A DNA stretch of 30,000 nt from Chondrilla cf. caribensis (lineage: Eukaryota; Porifera; Demospongiae; Chondrillida; Chondrillidae): assembly GCA_964020155.1 (NCBI GenBank), contig OZ026559.1, positions 1,446,845 to 1,476,844 on the forward strand, in the 5' to 3' direction. A program made the translations under genes and the position numbers. Of the stretch, positions 16,501 to 25,900 are shown one piece after another. How positions within the stretch are numbered: position 1 is the first letter of the stretch; every line of letters starts with the position of its first letter. Under the pieces are notes generated by a model. It made no database searches. It had not been told where the DNA came from and worked only from the letters and a program-made list of their open reading frames with translations.

Positions 16501-18232
16501 GCACGCACACACACACACACACACACACGCACGCACGCACACACACACACACACCTGTGCTTGTGAATCAGTGCATTGAAGGCCAGACCGTCCTTCCAGC
16601 TCTTGTGGAAGTTCTGCACGTCCACTCCAGGGTATCCCTTGGTCTTCATCTGAAACCACAGCAACAAGGCCTCATTAGCGTGTCTCACCTCAAGACTCTC
16701 GTCCTGCAAAGGACAGAGAGAAAAATCTCAAAAGTGATACACATCACAGCTTCTGTACAGAAAGTGGTCAATAAAACATCAGTAGCTTGTCACTGTGTGG
16801 TCTGTAGATGCTGTAGAGGGTGGCACATGTATGAATATCTGTGTTAGTATGTGCTATATGGGCAATAGGGAAGCTGTGGTGACTGGTGATGACACTTTGA
16901 TAAACGGCACCACAATGTCTTCAGCCCTTCTGGAAAGATGTACAGGTATGTACGTATATAATATGGAGCATATCAACACTGGGGAGAACATGGTGACTAG
17001 TATTCAAACTTCAATACTTGAATATCCAATTAATCCACCAAACTTGTTACTCCACCATATTCTTCGATAATAAATTAATTACTGTAGATTAATGAGTATT
17101 CACTGTATATGGCCACCATGCACACTGTTAGGGTATGTAGCCATTCCAGAAGGGTGTACGTACATATCTAACACCCTCTCATCACAGGCTGCCCAGTAAG
17201 ACTATTCTTCGCTCTCACCTGCATCTCAATCTCCTGGATCTGAAATCTCAAGATGATGCACCAAATTAGTCCAAGGATGAGTCTGGGGTTCCCGTCAACA
17301 ATGTCCTCGGGCCCAATGTTCTCCAGATTAACCTTCTTCCCCTGTAAGAAGCTGATGCACCTCCCGACATTCTCGATCTTGTTGATCCTCAGTTTACCAT
17401 ATCCTGTGAGTCACAAGAGCGCCTCAGAGTGAACACATGTGAACATGAATCCAAATAGAACAAGGTTTCTTACAGGGAGTGATCAAGGAGAAACATGCTT
17501 TAGAATAGTTGTGAAAAAGGTGATGTAATTTGAACCCAATAATAATGTTGGGGTTTTCAAAGGGGGAGAGAATTACCAGGGAGTAGTAAAATTCCTCCAT
17601 ACAACGAGGTCAACTGTCCCCTTGTCCCCCTTATCCCATTTGCCCCCCTTGTTCCCTTATCCCATTTACCTCCCTTGTATTCTTGTCCCCCTATTCCCTT
17701 GGTCCCCTGGCCTGTCCCCTTGTCCCCCTGTGAACCCCAACAACCCTGCAGACAGTTACAAGAGCTCACCAACTGGAGGGAGTCTTTCACCAGAAATGAT
17801 CTCCAGGAGTTTGGTCAGTAACATGCCGTCTCCGAGATCAGTGAATAGGTCCTGCACCTTCAAACCAGCCTGTATGCGAGTATGTAGAGCAATGTGAACA
17901 GTCGTGGTGGCGATACAGCATCACAGTAATGAAGAAATAGTCGGCATATTATCGAACTGTGGATAAATGTCTTCAAATTATTTAATAATCACTCATCTAT
18001 GAACTTGTACCAATACAGCTCAGTGTTTAGAGGGCTTCATGTTCGTTGAAGCTATCAACTCCCAGTAAACCCATTTCGCCTTTCTAAATCACAGGCGATG
18101 ATAAACGTTCACCTTGCTGAGGAAAGAGTTGGTCCATTTCGTGAAGGTCTTCTTCTGGGTGGCTTCTCTTTCGTCTTGAAGTTGCTTAATCCGTCCCTTT
18201 TCGAAACCGGCGTGGTCGGTCTTTCCCGCCAT
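12676..18232 (-). CDS. SPTB: Beta-spectrin, N-terminal 443 residues (9 exons, 3' partial)
   Basis: Minus-strand exons: 18113-18232, 17770-17869, 17219-17403, 16555-16703, 16017-16132, 15797-15909, 14964-15151, 14487-14751 and 12676-12768. All phases agree and sum to 443 codons. The start is ATGGCGGGA at 18232. CH domain 1 covers about residues 28-133 ([33 protein letters not shown]), CH domain 2 about 144-250 ([48 protein letters not shown]), and the first spectrin repeat follows ([47 protein letters not shown]). [10 protein letters not shown] and RFNRKAxxRESWL fit beta-spectrin better than alpha-actinin. The family crosslinks actin under the plasma membrane with alpha-spectrin. Full-length proteins exceed 2000 residues, and no later exon was found; read-through past exon 9 would add 26 codons to a TAA at 12595. 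Introns 4, 5 and 7 start with GT tracts. Confidence 0.88.
12834..13013. mobile_element. MITE, tacagtgaa terminal repeats
   Basis: The left end tacagtgaattttcattaat pairs with the right end ggattaaaacgaattcactgta at about 18 of 23 positions, with TA at the edges. It is 180 bp, lies in beta-spectrin intron 8 and has no ORF. The right half recurs in intron 3 (17020-17108). Confidence 0.6.
13318..13831. mobile_element. MITE with ~39-bp terminal inverted repeats
   Basis: The left end tatatgtgactgtccatgcg (13318 onward) and the reverse complement of the right end (to 13831) match at about 36 of 39 positions, including the inner part agggtcatattcgcgc. The TATA-type ends suggest a TA target. It is 514 bp with no transposase and lies in beta-spectrin intron 8. 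Confidence 0.75.
14039..14443. mobile_element. MITE related to the ccagaaatattgg family
   Basis: The left end taccatataaccagaaatat and the reverse complement of the right end (taccgtataactggaaattt) agree at about 19 of 23 positions, with TA at the edges. Inner phrases gccaaaat and ggcggt occur near the right end. It is 405 bp in beta-spectrin intron 8. Its outer taccgtata is shared with the element at 11905, suggesting a common transposase. Confidence 0.7.
14822..14963 (-). repeat. (GT)n tract starting at the intron 7 donor of beta-spectrin
   Basis: A CA tract on the + strand, therefore GT in the sense of the gene. It begins at intron position +1: exon 7 ends CCCAA and the intron reads gtgtgtgtg. 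It fills about two thirds of the 212-bp intron, with TAC and GCATGC interruptions. Confidence 0.95.
15152..15796. other. Beta-spectrin intron 6, unremarkable
   Basis: This 645-bp intron lies between exon 7 (acceptor ccctcag) and exon 6 (donor AAG|gtggat). It is AT-rich with no repeat or ORF worth naming. The donor AAG|gtggat was preferred over CCAG|gtgttg 13 bp further on because only it keeps phase and aligns with beta-spectrin without a gap. Confidence 0.6.
15953..16011 (-). repeat. (GT)n tract next to the intron 5 donor of beta-spectrin
   Basis: A CA tract on +, GT in the gene's sense. It starts at intron position about +7, after donor gttaat, and takes up more than half of the 107-bp intron. 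Confidence 0.95.
16190..16340. repeat. Degenerate (TACA)n / (GTAC)n tract
   Basis: Repeated tacatacata, gtacgtac and atacacac phrases without a clean unit, within beta-spectrin intron 4. Similar TACGTA-rich phrases start the duplicate blocks of the fibrinogen-like cluster. Confidence 0.5.
16414..16554 (-). repeat. (GT)n/(GC)n tract starting at the intron 4 donor of beta-spectrin
   Basis: CA/CG-alternating on +. In the gene's sense it begins exactly at the donor (CACAG|gtgtgtgtg). It includes an alternating CG run at about 16485-16500 and several GCAC phrases. The alternating purine-pyrimidine pattern has Z-DNA potential. Confidence 0.95.
17020..17108. mobile_element. Half copy of the tacagtgaa MITE family
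   Basis: It matches the right part of the 12834-13013 element: gaatatccaattaatccacc, ctccaccatattctt and the end attcactgta. The left half is missing or too diverged. It lies in beta-spectrin intron 3. Confidence 0.45.
17605..17740. repeat. Pyrimidine-rich degenerate repeat (ccccttgt)
   Basis: About 135 bp of imperfect repeats of ccccttgtccc / cccttatccc in beta-spectrin intron 2. The minus strand is G-rich (ggggacaagg). The Gly-Thr-rich reading frame across it is a by-product. Confidence 0.7.
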
Positions 18233-18250
18233 CGCATGTGGGACATGTCC
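18227..18250 (-). repeat. 24-bp perfect inverted repeat, arm 1 (over beta-spectrin start codon)
   Basis: The minus strand of 18227-18250 is identical to the plus strand of 19414-19437, including catgcgATGGCG with the beta-spectrin start ATG. The two arms lie about 1.2 kb apart in opposite orientation. Confidence 0.85.
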
Positions 18251-18467
18251 GATTGCACTTGTATGGCTTCCGGTGATCGCCGATTTTTGGATAATTTCTT
18301 TGACTTAAATTTCATCTCAATAACGTTCGAGAGGAAATCTAAGGTACTTGAAGTATTTTTAGATATATCTTTAGTAAGATGACGTTTATTTCGAACGATT
18401 TGGTGATGTACTTTTCGATATATTGAAACGTTTAGAAGACGCACCAAAATACGGGAAAACGTCACCC

Positions 18468-18742
18468 GCCATTTTTAAAAAAGCCTCCGAGACCATCTAA
18501 GAGCATTTTCTAGTAGCTAGTAAGATTTGTCAACGATTGTATGTGGGGGAATTTGATATCTCAAACCGTTTTGGAGAATCACTCAAAAAACTAATTTAGA
18601 ATGAAAAATGTCGCCTATTTATTGGCATAACTTCATTTCCGAACATTGGATCAATTTCCCCCACATGGAAAAGTTGGAGAATCATCCAAACTTACTTTTA
18701 AACGATAGATGATCTCTCTGGAGGCTTTCCTGAAATGGCGGG
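18468..18742. repeat. Inverted repeat with atggcggg cores (two arms)
   Basis: The arm at about 18468-18505 (cccgccattt, aaagcctcc) is the reverse complement of about 18703-18742 (ggaggcttt, aaatggcggg), with some mismatches. Both arms thus carry aaATGGCGGG reading outward. Together with the spectrin start (ATGGCGGGA) this gives three similar start-like contexts in 500 bp. Confidence 0.55.
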
Positions 18743-18784
18743 CGAACATGGCAAATATCATTCAAAAGATCTAGAGCGAGAGCC
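18735..18784 (+). CDS. Candidate divergent first exon (50 bp coding)
   Basis: ATG at 18735 has a good context (aaATGG) and is followed by 16 codons plus two bases (MAGEHGKYHSKDLEREP if continued), then a near-ideal donor, CC|gtaagt. It lies about 500 bp upstream of the beta-spectrin start on the opposite strand, the layout of a bidirectional promoter. No second exon could be identified before 20 kb, so this is weak; it may be chance. Confidence 0.2.
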
Positions 18785-19413
18785 GTAAGTCACATGAATG
18801 TCATGTGACAATTTGGATACGTCATTATCTCGCCGATATCAAGTGCTATTGTGTAAGATTATCTTCGATCGTTTTGATGCTTCTTCAGCCCCATCGGATG
18901 TTTCTTATGAGCGCCTAATATTTATTCTAAAGATGACATTGATAAGAAAGTTTGATCGTTTTGAAAACATAAGCGGGAGTCAAAACAAAGCACCGAAGAC
19001 AATCAAGGTACGGACCGATATATGTCAGAATTATCATATTATATCTTCATTTCATCACTAATGCGCACTTTTGATGAATAAAATAACCAAAAGCGCTCAG
19101 TTTCTAATCGTAAATTCATTTCGATAGCTCCCTCCATCCCCTGAAACTTTTCGAATCGAAATAAACAGTCATGTATAATTTTAATACTTTGATTTAAACC
19201 TTTAGAAACGGATTTGAATCAAAGTAGGTTAGGATTAAAGTGCTGGGAATGCCGAACGTATCTTATTCTTGTTACGTACTTTCGATCTTAGATTGGGTGC
19301 GATCGATTTTCTTGCGCAATCATTCGATCAAATCACGAGAACGTCATCTGACAAAAGATCTCGGGCTGCACTAAGGCGTTAATAGAATCCTATTAACAGT
19401 TAGTGAGCCAAAT

Positions 19414-19437
19414 GGACATGTCCCACATGCGATGGCG
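19414..19437 (+). repeat. 24-bp perfect inverted repeat, arm 2
   Basis: An exact match to the minus strand of 18227-18250. Here the ATG is followed by only 11 codons before a stop, so it is not itself a gene start. Confidence 0.85.
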
Positions 19438-19980
19438 CCGAGACAGGCAGATACAAATTTGCTCTAGTTTCTGGTCTGTTGGGACGGTATAACAGGCCAG
19501 ATTAGATCGAAAACAATTACTGATTTATTTAGAAAGTCAATGTTGATTTTAAATTTCCAGTCGAGTATCTATGAGCAAACCCAGTCACTCAAGAAATGGG
19601 CGGTTTCGGTAAAATAGCAAAGTACAAATGGCACGTGATCACCAATGTACCGGAAATATATATTTGACTGGCGGAAGTACAGTACGTCATATAACTAAAC
19701 ACGCCGGACCGGTACTGAATTGGAAATGATGGATTGATTTAAACTGTGTCTACCCGCAACCGAACTGAGAACATTAGCACGGTAGATCGTGAATTGCTTC
19801 ATACAACTCAAACTCAAAACTATGCACAAACTAAAAATAACGGCTACATGAACTATTTCCACTTTGTGGTGCAACAGTGAAATTGAATGTTACAAAGATA
19901 GCTTCTTACCATAAGGTACAAAAATGAACTAGTAAAATGCACAGTAAGTGTTAGTCACTAACACGTGTAAAGCTATGTGG

Positions 19981-19986
19981 TTTAAT
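19981..19986 (-). other. Candidate poly(A) signal of the cyclase gene
   Basis: ATTAAA on the minus strand, about 52 nt after the stop codon (20038-20040). It is a common variant of AATAAA. Confidence 0.35.
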
Positions 19987-20037
19987 AACTGTTTCCGACC
20001 AACTATAGTTGATTTGTGGGACTACTGCAGCAACTGA

Positions 20038-21807
20038 CTAGTTGATGAATGCCAAAAGAAGACACACAACCACTAGAGAAATGGACATCTTGATCACAGC
20101 TTGTCCTCCGTTTTCACAGGCAGCACCGGAGTAGCCCTCAACACAAGTGCAGACATTACGAGAAACACACTGCCCTCCATTTTGACAAGCAGGTGCGCAA
20201 GTAACTGTAGTACGTAGGAGGGTATATCAAAAATTGAGATTATTAAGAGCAGTAGTGGAGGGTGGAGGTGAGCATAGCATGGTGGAGGGTGGGAGGTGAA
20301 CATAGCATGGTGGAGGGTGGGAGGTGAACATAGCATGGTGGTGGGTGGGAGGTGAACATAGCATGGTGGAGGGTGGGAGGTGAACATAGAATGGTGGAGG
20401 GTGGGAGGTGAGCATAGCATGGTGGAGGGTGGGAGGTGAACATAGCATGGTGGAGGGTGGGAGGTGAACATAGTATGGTGGAGGGTGGGAGGTGAGCATA
20501 GCATGGTGGAGGGTGGGAGGTGAACATAGTATGGTGGAGGGTGGGAGGTGAGCATAGCATGGTGGAGGGTGGGAGGTTAACACAGCATGGTGGAGGGTGA
20601 GTGGTGAACATAGTATGGTGGAGGGTGGGAGGTGAGCATAGCATGGTGGAGGGTGGGAGGTGAACATAGTATGGTGGAGGGTGGGAGGTGAGCATAGCAT
20701 GGTGGAGGGTGGGAGGTTAACACAGCATGGTGGAGGGTGAGTGGTGAACACAGCATGGTGGAGGGTGGGAGGTGAACATAGAATGGTGCATGGAGGGTGG
20801 GAGGTGAACATAGCATGGTGGGGGGTGGGAGATGATCATAGTATGGTGGAGGGTGGGAGGTGAACATAGAATGGTGCATGGAGGGTGGGAGGTGGATGTG
20901 GCATTTTCTCACCATCTTGTTCCATTCGGATAAGAGGTACAATCATTTCTGCCAATCGCTGCTGTTCAGACATGTTTGTAGTTTTGGCATCACCGAAAAT
21001 GTCGTGACAGACATAGCCGTACTCAGAAAATTTACTCTTTGCTTCATTCTCCAAGGTGACCAGTGATCCCTCTCCACAACTCTCTCCCATGCTTTCGCGG
21101 TGGACATCAAACACAACAAGTTTTGTCACACGAGGGGAATCCAGAGCTGGAAATTCGTACAGTGCGAAAAAATTTCCCATCTGAAAAGTTCCATTGGGGC
21201 GCTCACCCCAGGCCAACCAAAACACAGTCCCCTTGGCATTGACTCCCAGCATGCATGAGAAAGAGGCCCAAAACGAAGTAGTCGGCATGGGAGGACACGG
21301 GCTTTCGTATTCGATGCCTCCGGATGCATTCCCGCACCAACAGACGTCTATACCAAGGCCGTTAATGATCACGGAGGACGCAAGGGTGAAGGAACTACAA
21401 ATTTTGCTGTTCATGGTGCTCACGAAATCTGTTATCATCGGTGTACCGGACCAAAAGAGGACTTCGTTCGGCCCCGGGGTGATGGGGAGAGTTGCATAGT
21501 AGTCGTTGTAATCGGATAAATTGACCGTGGAAGGGTCCTTACCGGCGAAGGCGTTCATAAAGGTATTCCAAGCCTCAGGGCACACCGTTTCTGCCGGAAA
21601 CCCGATAGAATTCGCGTTCGGAGCTGACGACGTGAGATTGACTTTTGAAAAGTTGGCTGCATTATAGCAACTCGTGTTGAAGTCAGCTATGATGTTTATT
21701 GGCGTAAAACAGTCGTTGGCGAAAACGTTGAATCCTTGTAAAGCGACCAACAGCAGCAACACAGATGTAAACGTTTCAGTGCTGCGAAGAGACCACAAAT
21801 TTGCCAT
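20038..21807 (-). CDS. ADP-ribosyl cyclase (CD38/BST1 family) with EGF-like domain and GPI-like tail
   Basis: Two exons: 20913-21807 (donor GATG|gtgaga) and 20038-20204 (acceptor ctacag), giving 353 codons. A first in-frame ATG exists at 21876, but Met at 21807 puts the signal peptide (about residues 1-30, hydrophobic VLLLLVAL) at the N terminus. Residues 31-275 follow the ADP-ribosyl cyclase plan: CPEAWNTFMNAF, VLFWSG with Trp119, CWCGN, SFWASF with Trp180 and FFALYEFP with Glu218, the equivalents of the family's two active-site Trp and catalytic Glu. The family makes cyclic ADP-ribose from NAD and can hydrolyse it, giving calcium-mobilising messengers. Exon 2 encodes one EGF-like domain with cysteines 301, 305, 311, 317, 319 and 328. 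It then ends in a hydrophobic stretch (339-351, SISLVVVCLLLAF) with no cytoplasmic tail, as in GPI-anchored proteins. The product is therefore probably an extracellular membrane-bound enzyme. Confidence 0.85.
20255..20900. repeat. 28-bp minisatellite, ~22 copies, in the cyclase intron
   Basis: The unit is gtggagggtgggaggtgaacatagcatg (28 bp; positions 20282-20309 give one example). Variants at fixed sites (aaca/agca, agcatg/agtatg/agaatg, ttaacac, gtgagtgg) recur in order. The series from about 20509 and that from about 20650 repeat as a higher-order block of about 5 units (140 bp). It fills about 645 of the 708-bp intron. Proline-rich frames (HLPPSTMLCSPPTLHH) are open on the minus strand because the unit has no stop in those frames. 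Confidence 0.95.
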
Positions 21808-22137
21808 CTTCCTTGAAAATGATAAAATCGAACCTACTGTGACCTTTGAAACGTAAGCGGGACGGGAGAAACGCATATGAACGAGAGTAAATCATGTGTA
21901 CCACCATAATAATTCATCCATATACATACACATAGTATGCATAAGTACATAGATAGGGTTGCACAAAAGGTGATCCCATGAGTGTGCTCCCCTGATGAAG
22001 TTAATAATAGACAGGTGAAGGATAAAGAGATGGTGATGGGTTACAGCTGATGGTTGGATGTAAGAATGAAATGTGTTGGGGATAAGGATGACATGTTAAA
22101 CCAATATAGACTATAGTTTGTATGTGTGTGTGTGTGT

Positions 22138-22201
<64 letters not shown>

Positions 22202-22309
22202 TAGCATCAAACATAGTAATATAATCTAACGTATGAAACAACTCTCATCTCCGTAGCTCACCTGTAACCCCAGCTACATCATAACGAAAACATGAAGTTG
22301 TTGTGACTG
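21808..22309. other. Upstream region of the cyclase gene
   Basis: Presumed 5' UTR and promoter on the minus strand. No clear TATA box was recognised. It contains the GT tract at 22122-22199. Confidence 0.4.
22122..22199. repeat. (GT)n microsatellite upstream of the cyclase gene
   Basis: A 78-bp GT tract with CGTGTGCG interruptions near 22140. Unlike the other long GT tracts here, it is not next to a recognised splice donor. Confidence 0.95.
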
Positions 22310-22940
22310 GTGACAAAATGCATATTTTCAATTACAATTAGGTCTGTACCACACCAGAGTGACCGTGGTGACCAGCAATGAAATTTGACATTTTAGCTGG
22401 TCACCACGAGGCCTAAAGCACACCCAGGAGGGTGTACATACATTGAAACTTGTGCTGATAAGTTTGATATGGTCACTGTACAGCCCCTGGTAACTAGCAC
22501 CAAAATTCTCTGGCCGGTCACCATGCAAGAGGTCTATAGCACCACCATTGGATTGTACATACAAAAATATATGTACTTATACTACAAATTGACCATAGGG
22601 CGTTTTTTGACTGGCAAAAAACACACATTCTTTGGTCACCACTAGGTCCGTACCACCTCTAGGAGGGTGTACATGCATCAGTATTTGTGCTGTGATCCAC
22701 CACATGGACACCAGACTGACCGCTGTGACCAGCGATAAAATTTGACATATTAGCTGGTCACCATGAGTTCTATAGCACACCCTGAATAGTGTTCATGCAT
22801 TGACATTTGTGTTGATATGTTTAATATGATCACTATAGGCAGCCTGTGGTTACCAGTAGCAAAATTTGAAATTCGCTGGTCAGTCGTCAGGAAGTCTATA
22901 GCATTACCATTGGAATGTACATACAGAAGTATATGTTATT
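22310..22940. repeat. ~120-bp tandem repeats (about 5 copies)
   Basis: The phrase tggtcacca...aggtctatagcaccacc...gagggtgtacatacat recurs at about 22398, 22512, 22636, 22756 and 22880, and a weaker copy may start near 22310. Copies alternate in detail, so a two-unit period is also visible (22361-22577 against 22713-22937). No coding content. Confidence 0.65.
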
Positions 22941-22949
22941 ATATATTAC

Positions 22950-25900
22950 AGTGGAACCTGTATAATGCAGAAACTGACATTTTCAACTAATTTAGCTTAT
23001 ATTTTCACCAGACCTAGGTGGGGAGTTTAGCTTAGTTATGAAACAATTCCCATCTCAGTATATGGAAAGAAGTAACTTTAGCAACATTCGGAGGTGCTAA
23101 ATATTTCATCAGTGTATGAGAGAATATAGGAGAAAAACCCTAAGCACCTCTTTGCATAGTTCATGCATGGGAGAGTGAGAATGTGAACCTGATATTTTTA
23201 CCAGACTTAGCTGCGGATGTGAATCAACATATGAAACAATTCCAATCTCTGAAGAGGCCCGTGACCCCAGCTACATTCGATTGGAGGTACTTAACATTTT
23301 TTCAATGCATGTATGGGAGAGTAGAGGAGAAAAACACTAAGCACCTTTTGCATAGCTCATGGAAGAGCGTGTCCACCTCCTACTTTTACCAGACCTAGCT
23401 GGGGACATGAACTAACATGAAACAATTCCCATCTCTGTAGGTAGCCCATAACCCCAGCTACTTTCGGAGGTGCTTAATAATATTATTACAATGTATGGGA
23501 AAGTATAGGAGAAAAAACGCTAAGTACCTTTTTGCATATCTCGTGGGAGAGGGGGCATATCAACCTGGTATTTTCAACTAATCCAGCTCGGGATGTGAGC
23601 TAATTCATGAAACACTTCCCATCTCTTAATGTGGTTTGTAACCCTTGTTACTTAAGGTAGTGGCCAAATTTTGACCATAGCACCACTGTGACAGTCAATG
23701 TATGGGAGAGAATTGGGAAAAGAAACACTTGGCACCATCTTGCCTAGCTTGTGGAAGAGAGGGCATGTCAGTCTGATATTTTTAACTGATCTAGCTTGGG
23801 GCGTGAGATATACGTAGTTATGAAACACTTTCCATCTCCTGTGTGCTTTGTCACCCTTGTTATTCAAGGTGGTGCTATGGAGCCAGATTTTGGCCATTGC
23901 ATCACAGTCAATTTATGGAGAGAATAGGAGAAAAACACTTGGCACCACCTAGCTTGCATACCCCAATGGAGTGGAGATGTGTCTACCTATATTTTCAACT
24001 ATTTTAGCTGATATTTTCACCAGACCTAGATGGCAAGTTTAGCTTAGTTATGAAACAATTCCCATCTCCGTATATGGAAGGTATCTTTATTAACATTAAC
24101 ATTTGGAGGTGCTAAATATTAATTTTTATCAATGTATGTGAGAATATAGGAGAAAAACCGCTAAGCACCTTTTTGCGTAACTCATGGAAGTGTGTACGTG
24201 TCAACCTGATATTTCTACCAGACCTGGTTGGGGATGTGGACTAACATATTAAACAATTCCCATCTCTCCAGGTGGCCTGTAACCCCAGCTACATTCGGAG
24301 ATGCTTAATATTATTTCAATGTATGGGAAAGTATAGGAGAAGAAACACTAAGAACCTTTTTGCATAGCTCATGGGAGTGTGGATGTGTCAATCTGATATT
24401 TTCACCAAACCTAGCTGAGAACGTGAACTAACATATGAAACAATTCCCGTCTCAGTAACTGAGGTGCAACCCCAGCTACATTCGGAGGTGCTTAATATTT
24501 TTCAATGTATGGGACCGTGTATTGGAGAAAAACGCTAAGCACCTTTTTGCATAGTTCATGGGAGAGTGGGTGTGTTAACTTGATATTTTTACTAGACCTA
24601 GCTGGGGACGTGAACTAACATATGAAACAATTCCCATCTCTGTAGGCAGCCTGTAACCCCAGCTACATTTGGAGGGGCTCAATGTATGGTACCGTATAGG
24701 AGAAAAACACTAAGCACCTTTTTGCATAGCTAATGGGAGAGTTGGCGTCTCAACCTCATATTTTCACCAGATCTAGCTGGCGAGGTGAGCTAACATATGA
24801 AACTATCCCATCTCTATAAGTGCCCCATAACCTCAGCTACATTTGGAGGTGCTTAATATCTATGCAATGTATGGGAGAGTATAGGAATAAACCGCTAAGC
24901 ACCTTTTTGCATAGCTCATGGGAGAATGGGTGTGTTAACATGATTCTTTTACTAGAGCTAGCTAGTGACTTGAACTAACAATGAAGTAATTCCCATGCAT
25001 CTCTGTACGTGGGGTGCAACCCCAGATACATTCGGAGGTGCTTAATATCTATGCAATGTATGGGAGAGTATAGGAGAAGAAATGCTAAGCACCTTTTTGC
25101 ATAACTCATGGGAGTGTGGATGTGTCAGCCTGATATTTCTACCAGACCTGGTTGGGAATGTGGACTAACATATGAAACAATTCCCATCTCTCCAGGTGGC
25201 CCGTAATCCCAGCTACATTCGGAGATGCTTAATATTATTTCAATGTATGGGAAAGTATAGGAGAAGAAACGCTAAGCTCCTTTTTGCATAGCTCATGGAA
25301 GTGTGTGTACGTCAATCTTATATTTTCACCAGGCCTACCTGGGGACTTGAACCAACATATGAAACAATTCTCATCTCCGCAAGTGAGTTCTGAGGTGCAA
25401 CCCCAGCTACATTCGGAGGTGCTTAATATTTGTTCAATGTATGGGAGAGTATAGGAGGAAAAAAAACGTTAAACACCTTTCTCCATAGCTCATTAGAAAG
25501 TGAGCGTGTCAACTTGATATTTTTACCAGACCTAGCTGAGGACATGAACTAACATATGAAACAATCCCCATCTCTGTAAGTGGGGTGCAGCCCCGGCTAC
25601 ATTGGGAGGTGCTTAAGATCTATGCAATGTATGGGAGAGTATAGGAGAAGAAACGCCAAGCAACTTATTGCATAACTCATGGTAGTGTGGGCGTGTCAAC
25701 CTGATATTTTTACCAGAATTGTTTGGGGATGTGAACTAACATATGAAACACTTCCCATCTCTTCAGGTGGCCAGCAACCTCAGCTACATTTGGAGGTGCT
25801 TAATATTATTTAATGTATGAGAAAGTATAGGAGAAGAAATGCTATGTATGGAAAGATATCGGATGGAAAAACGCTAAGCACCTTTTGGCATAGCTCATGG

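Larger units (their letters stand above)
18785..20037. other. Intergenic region, no gene recognised
   Basis: AT-rich DNA between the beta-spectrin 5' side and the cyclase 3' end. The ORF at 18798-19061 (87 codons) has no recognisable motif. Arm 2 of the 24-bp inverted repeat is at 19414-19437. A possible poly(A) signal for the cyclase lies at 19981. Confidence 0.5.

Noticed and set aside
12676..18232. Alpha-actinin instead of beta-spectrin
   Set aside because: The two CH domains are similar in both families, but [10 protein letters not shown] and [13 protein letters not shown] match the beta-spectrin first repeat better than the alpha-actinin rod.
18109..18465. 118-codon minus-strand ORF over beta-spectrin exon 1
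   Set aside because: It is in a different frame from the clearly homologous exon and has no recognisable motif.
20227..20811. Proline-rich repeat protein (HLPPSTMLCSPP) on the minus strand
   Set aside because: It is a 28-bp noncoding minisatellite inside an intron, open in several frames at once and bounded by good splice sites of the cyclase gene.
20255..20900. CRISPR-like regular 28-bp repeats
   Set aside because: Units are directly adjacent with no spacers, and the genome is eukaryotic.
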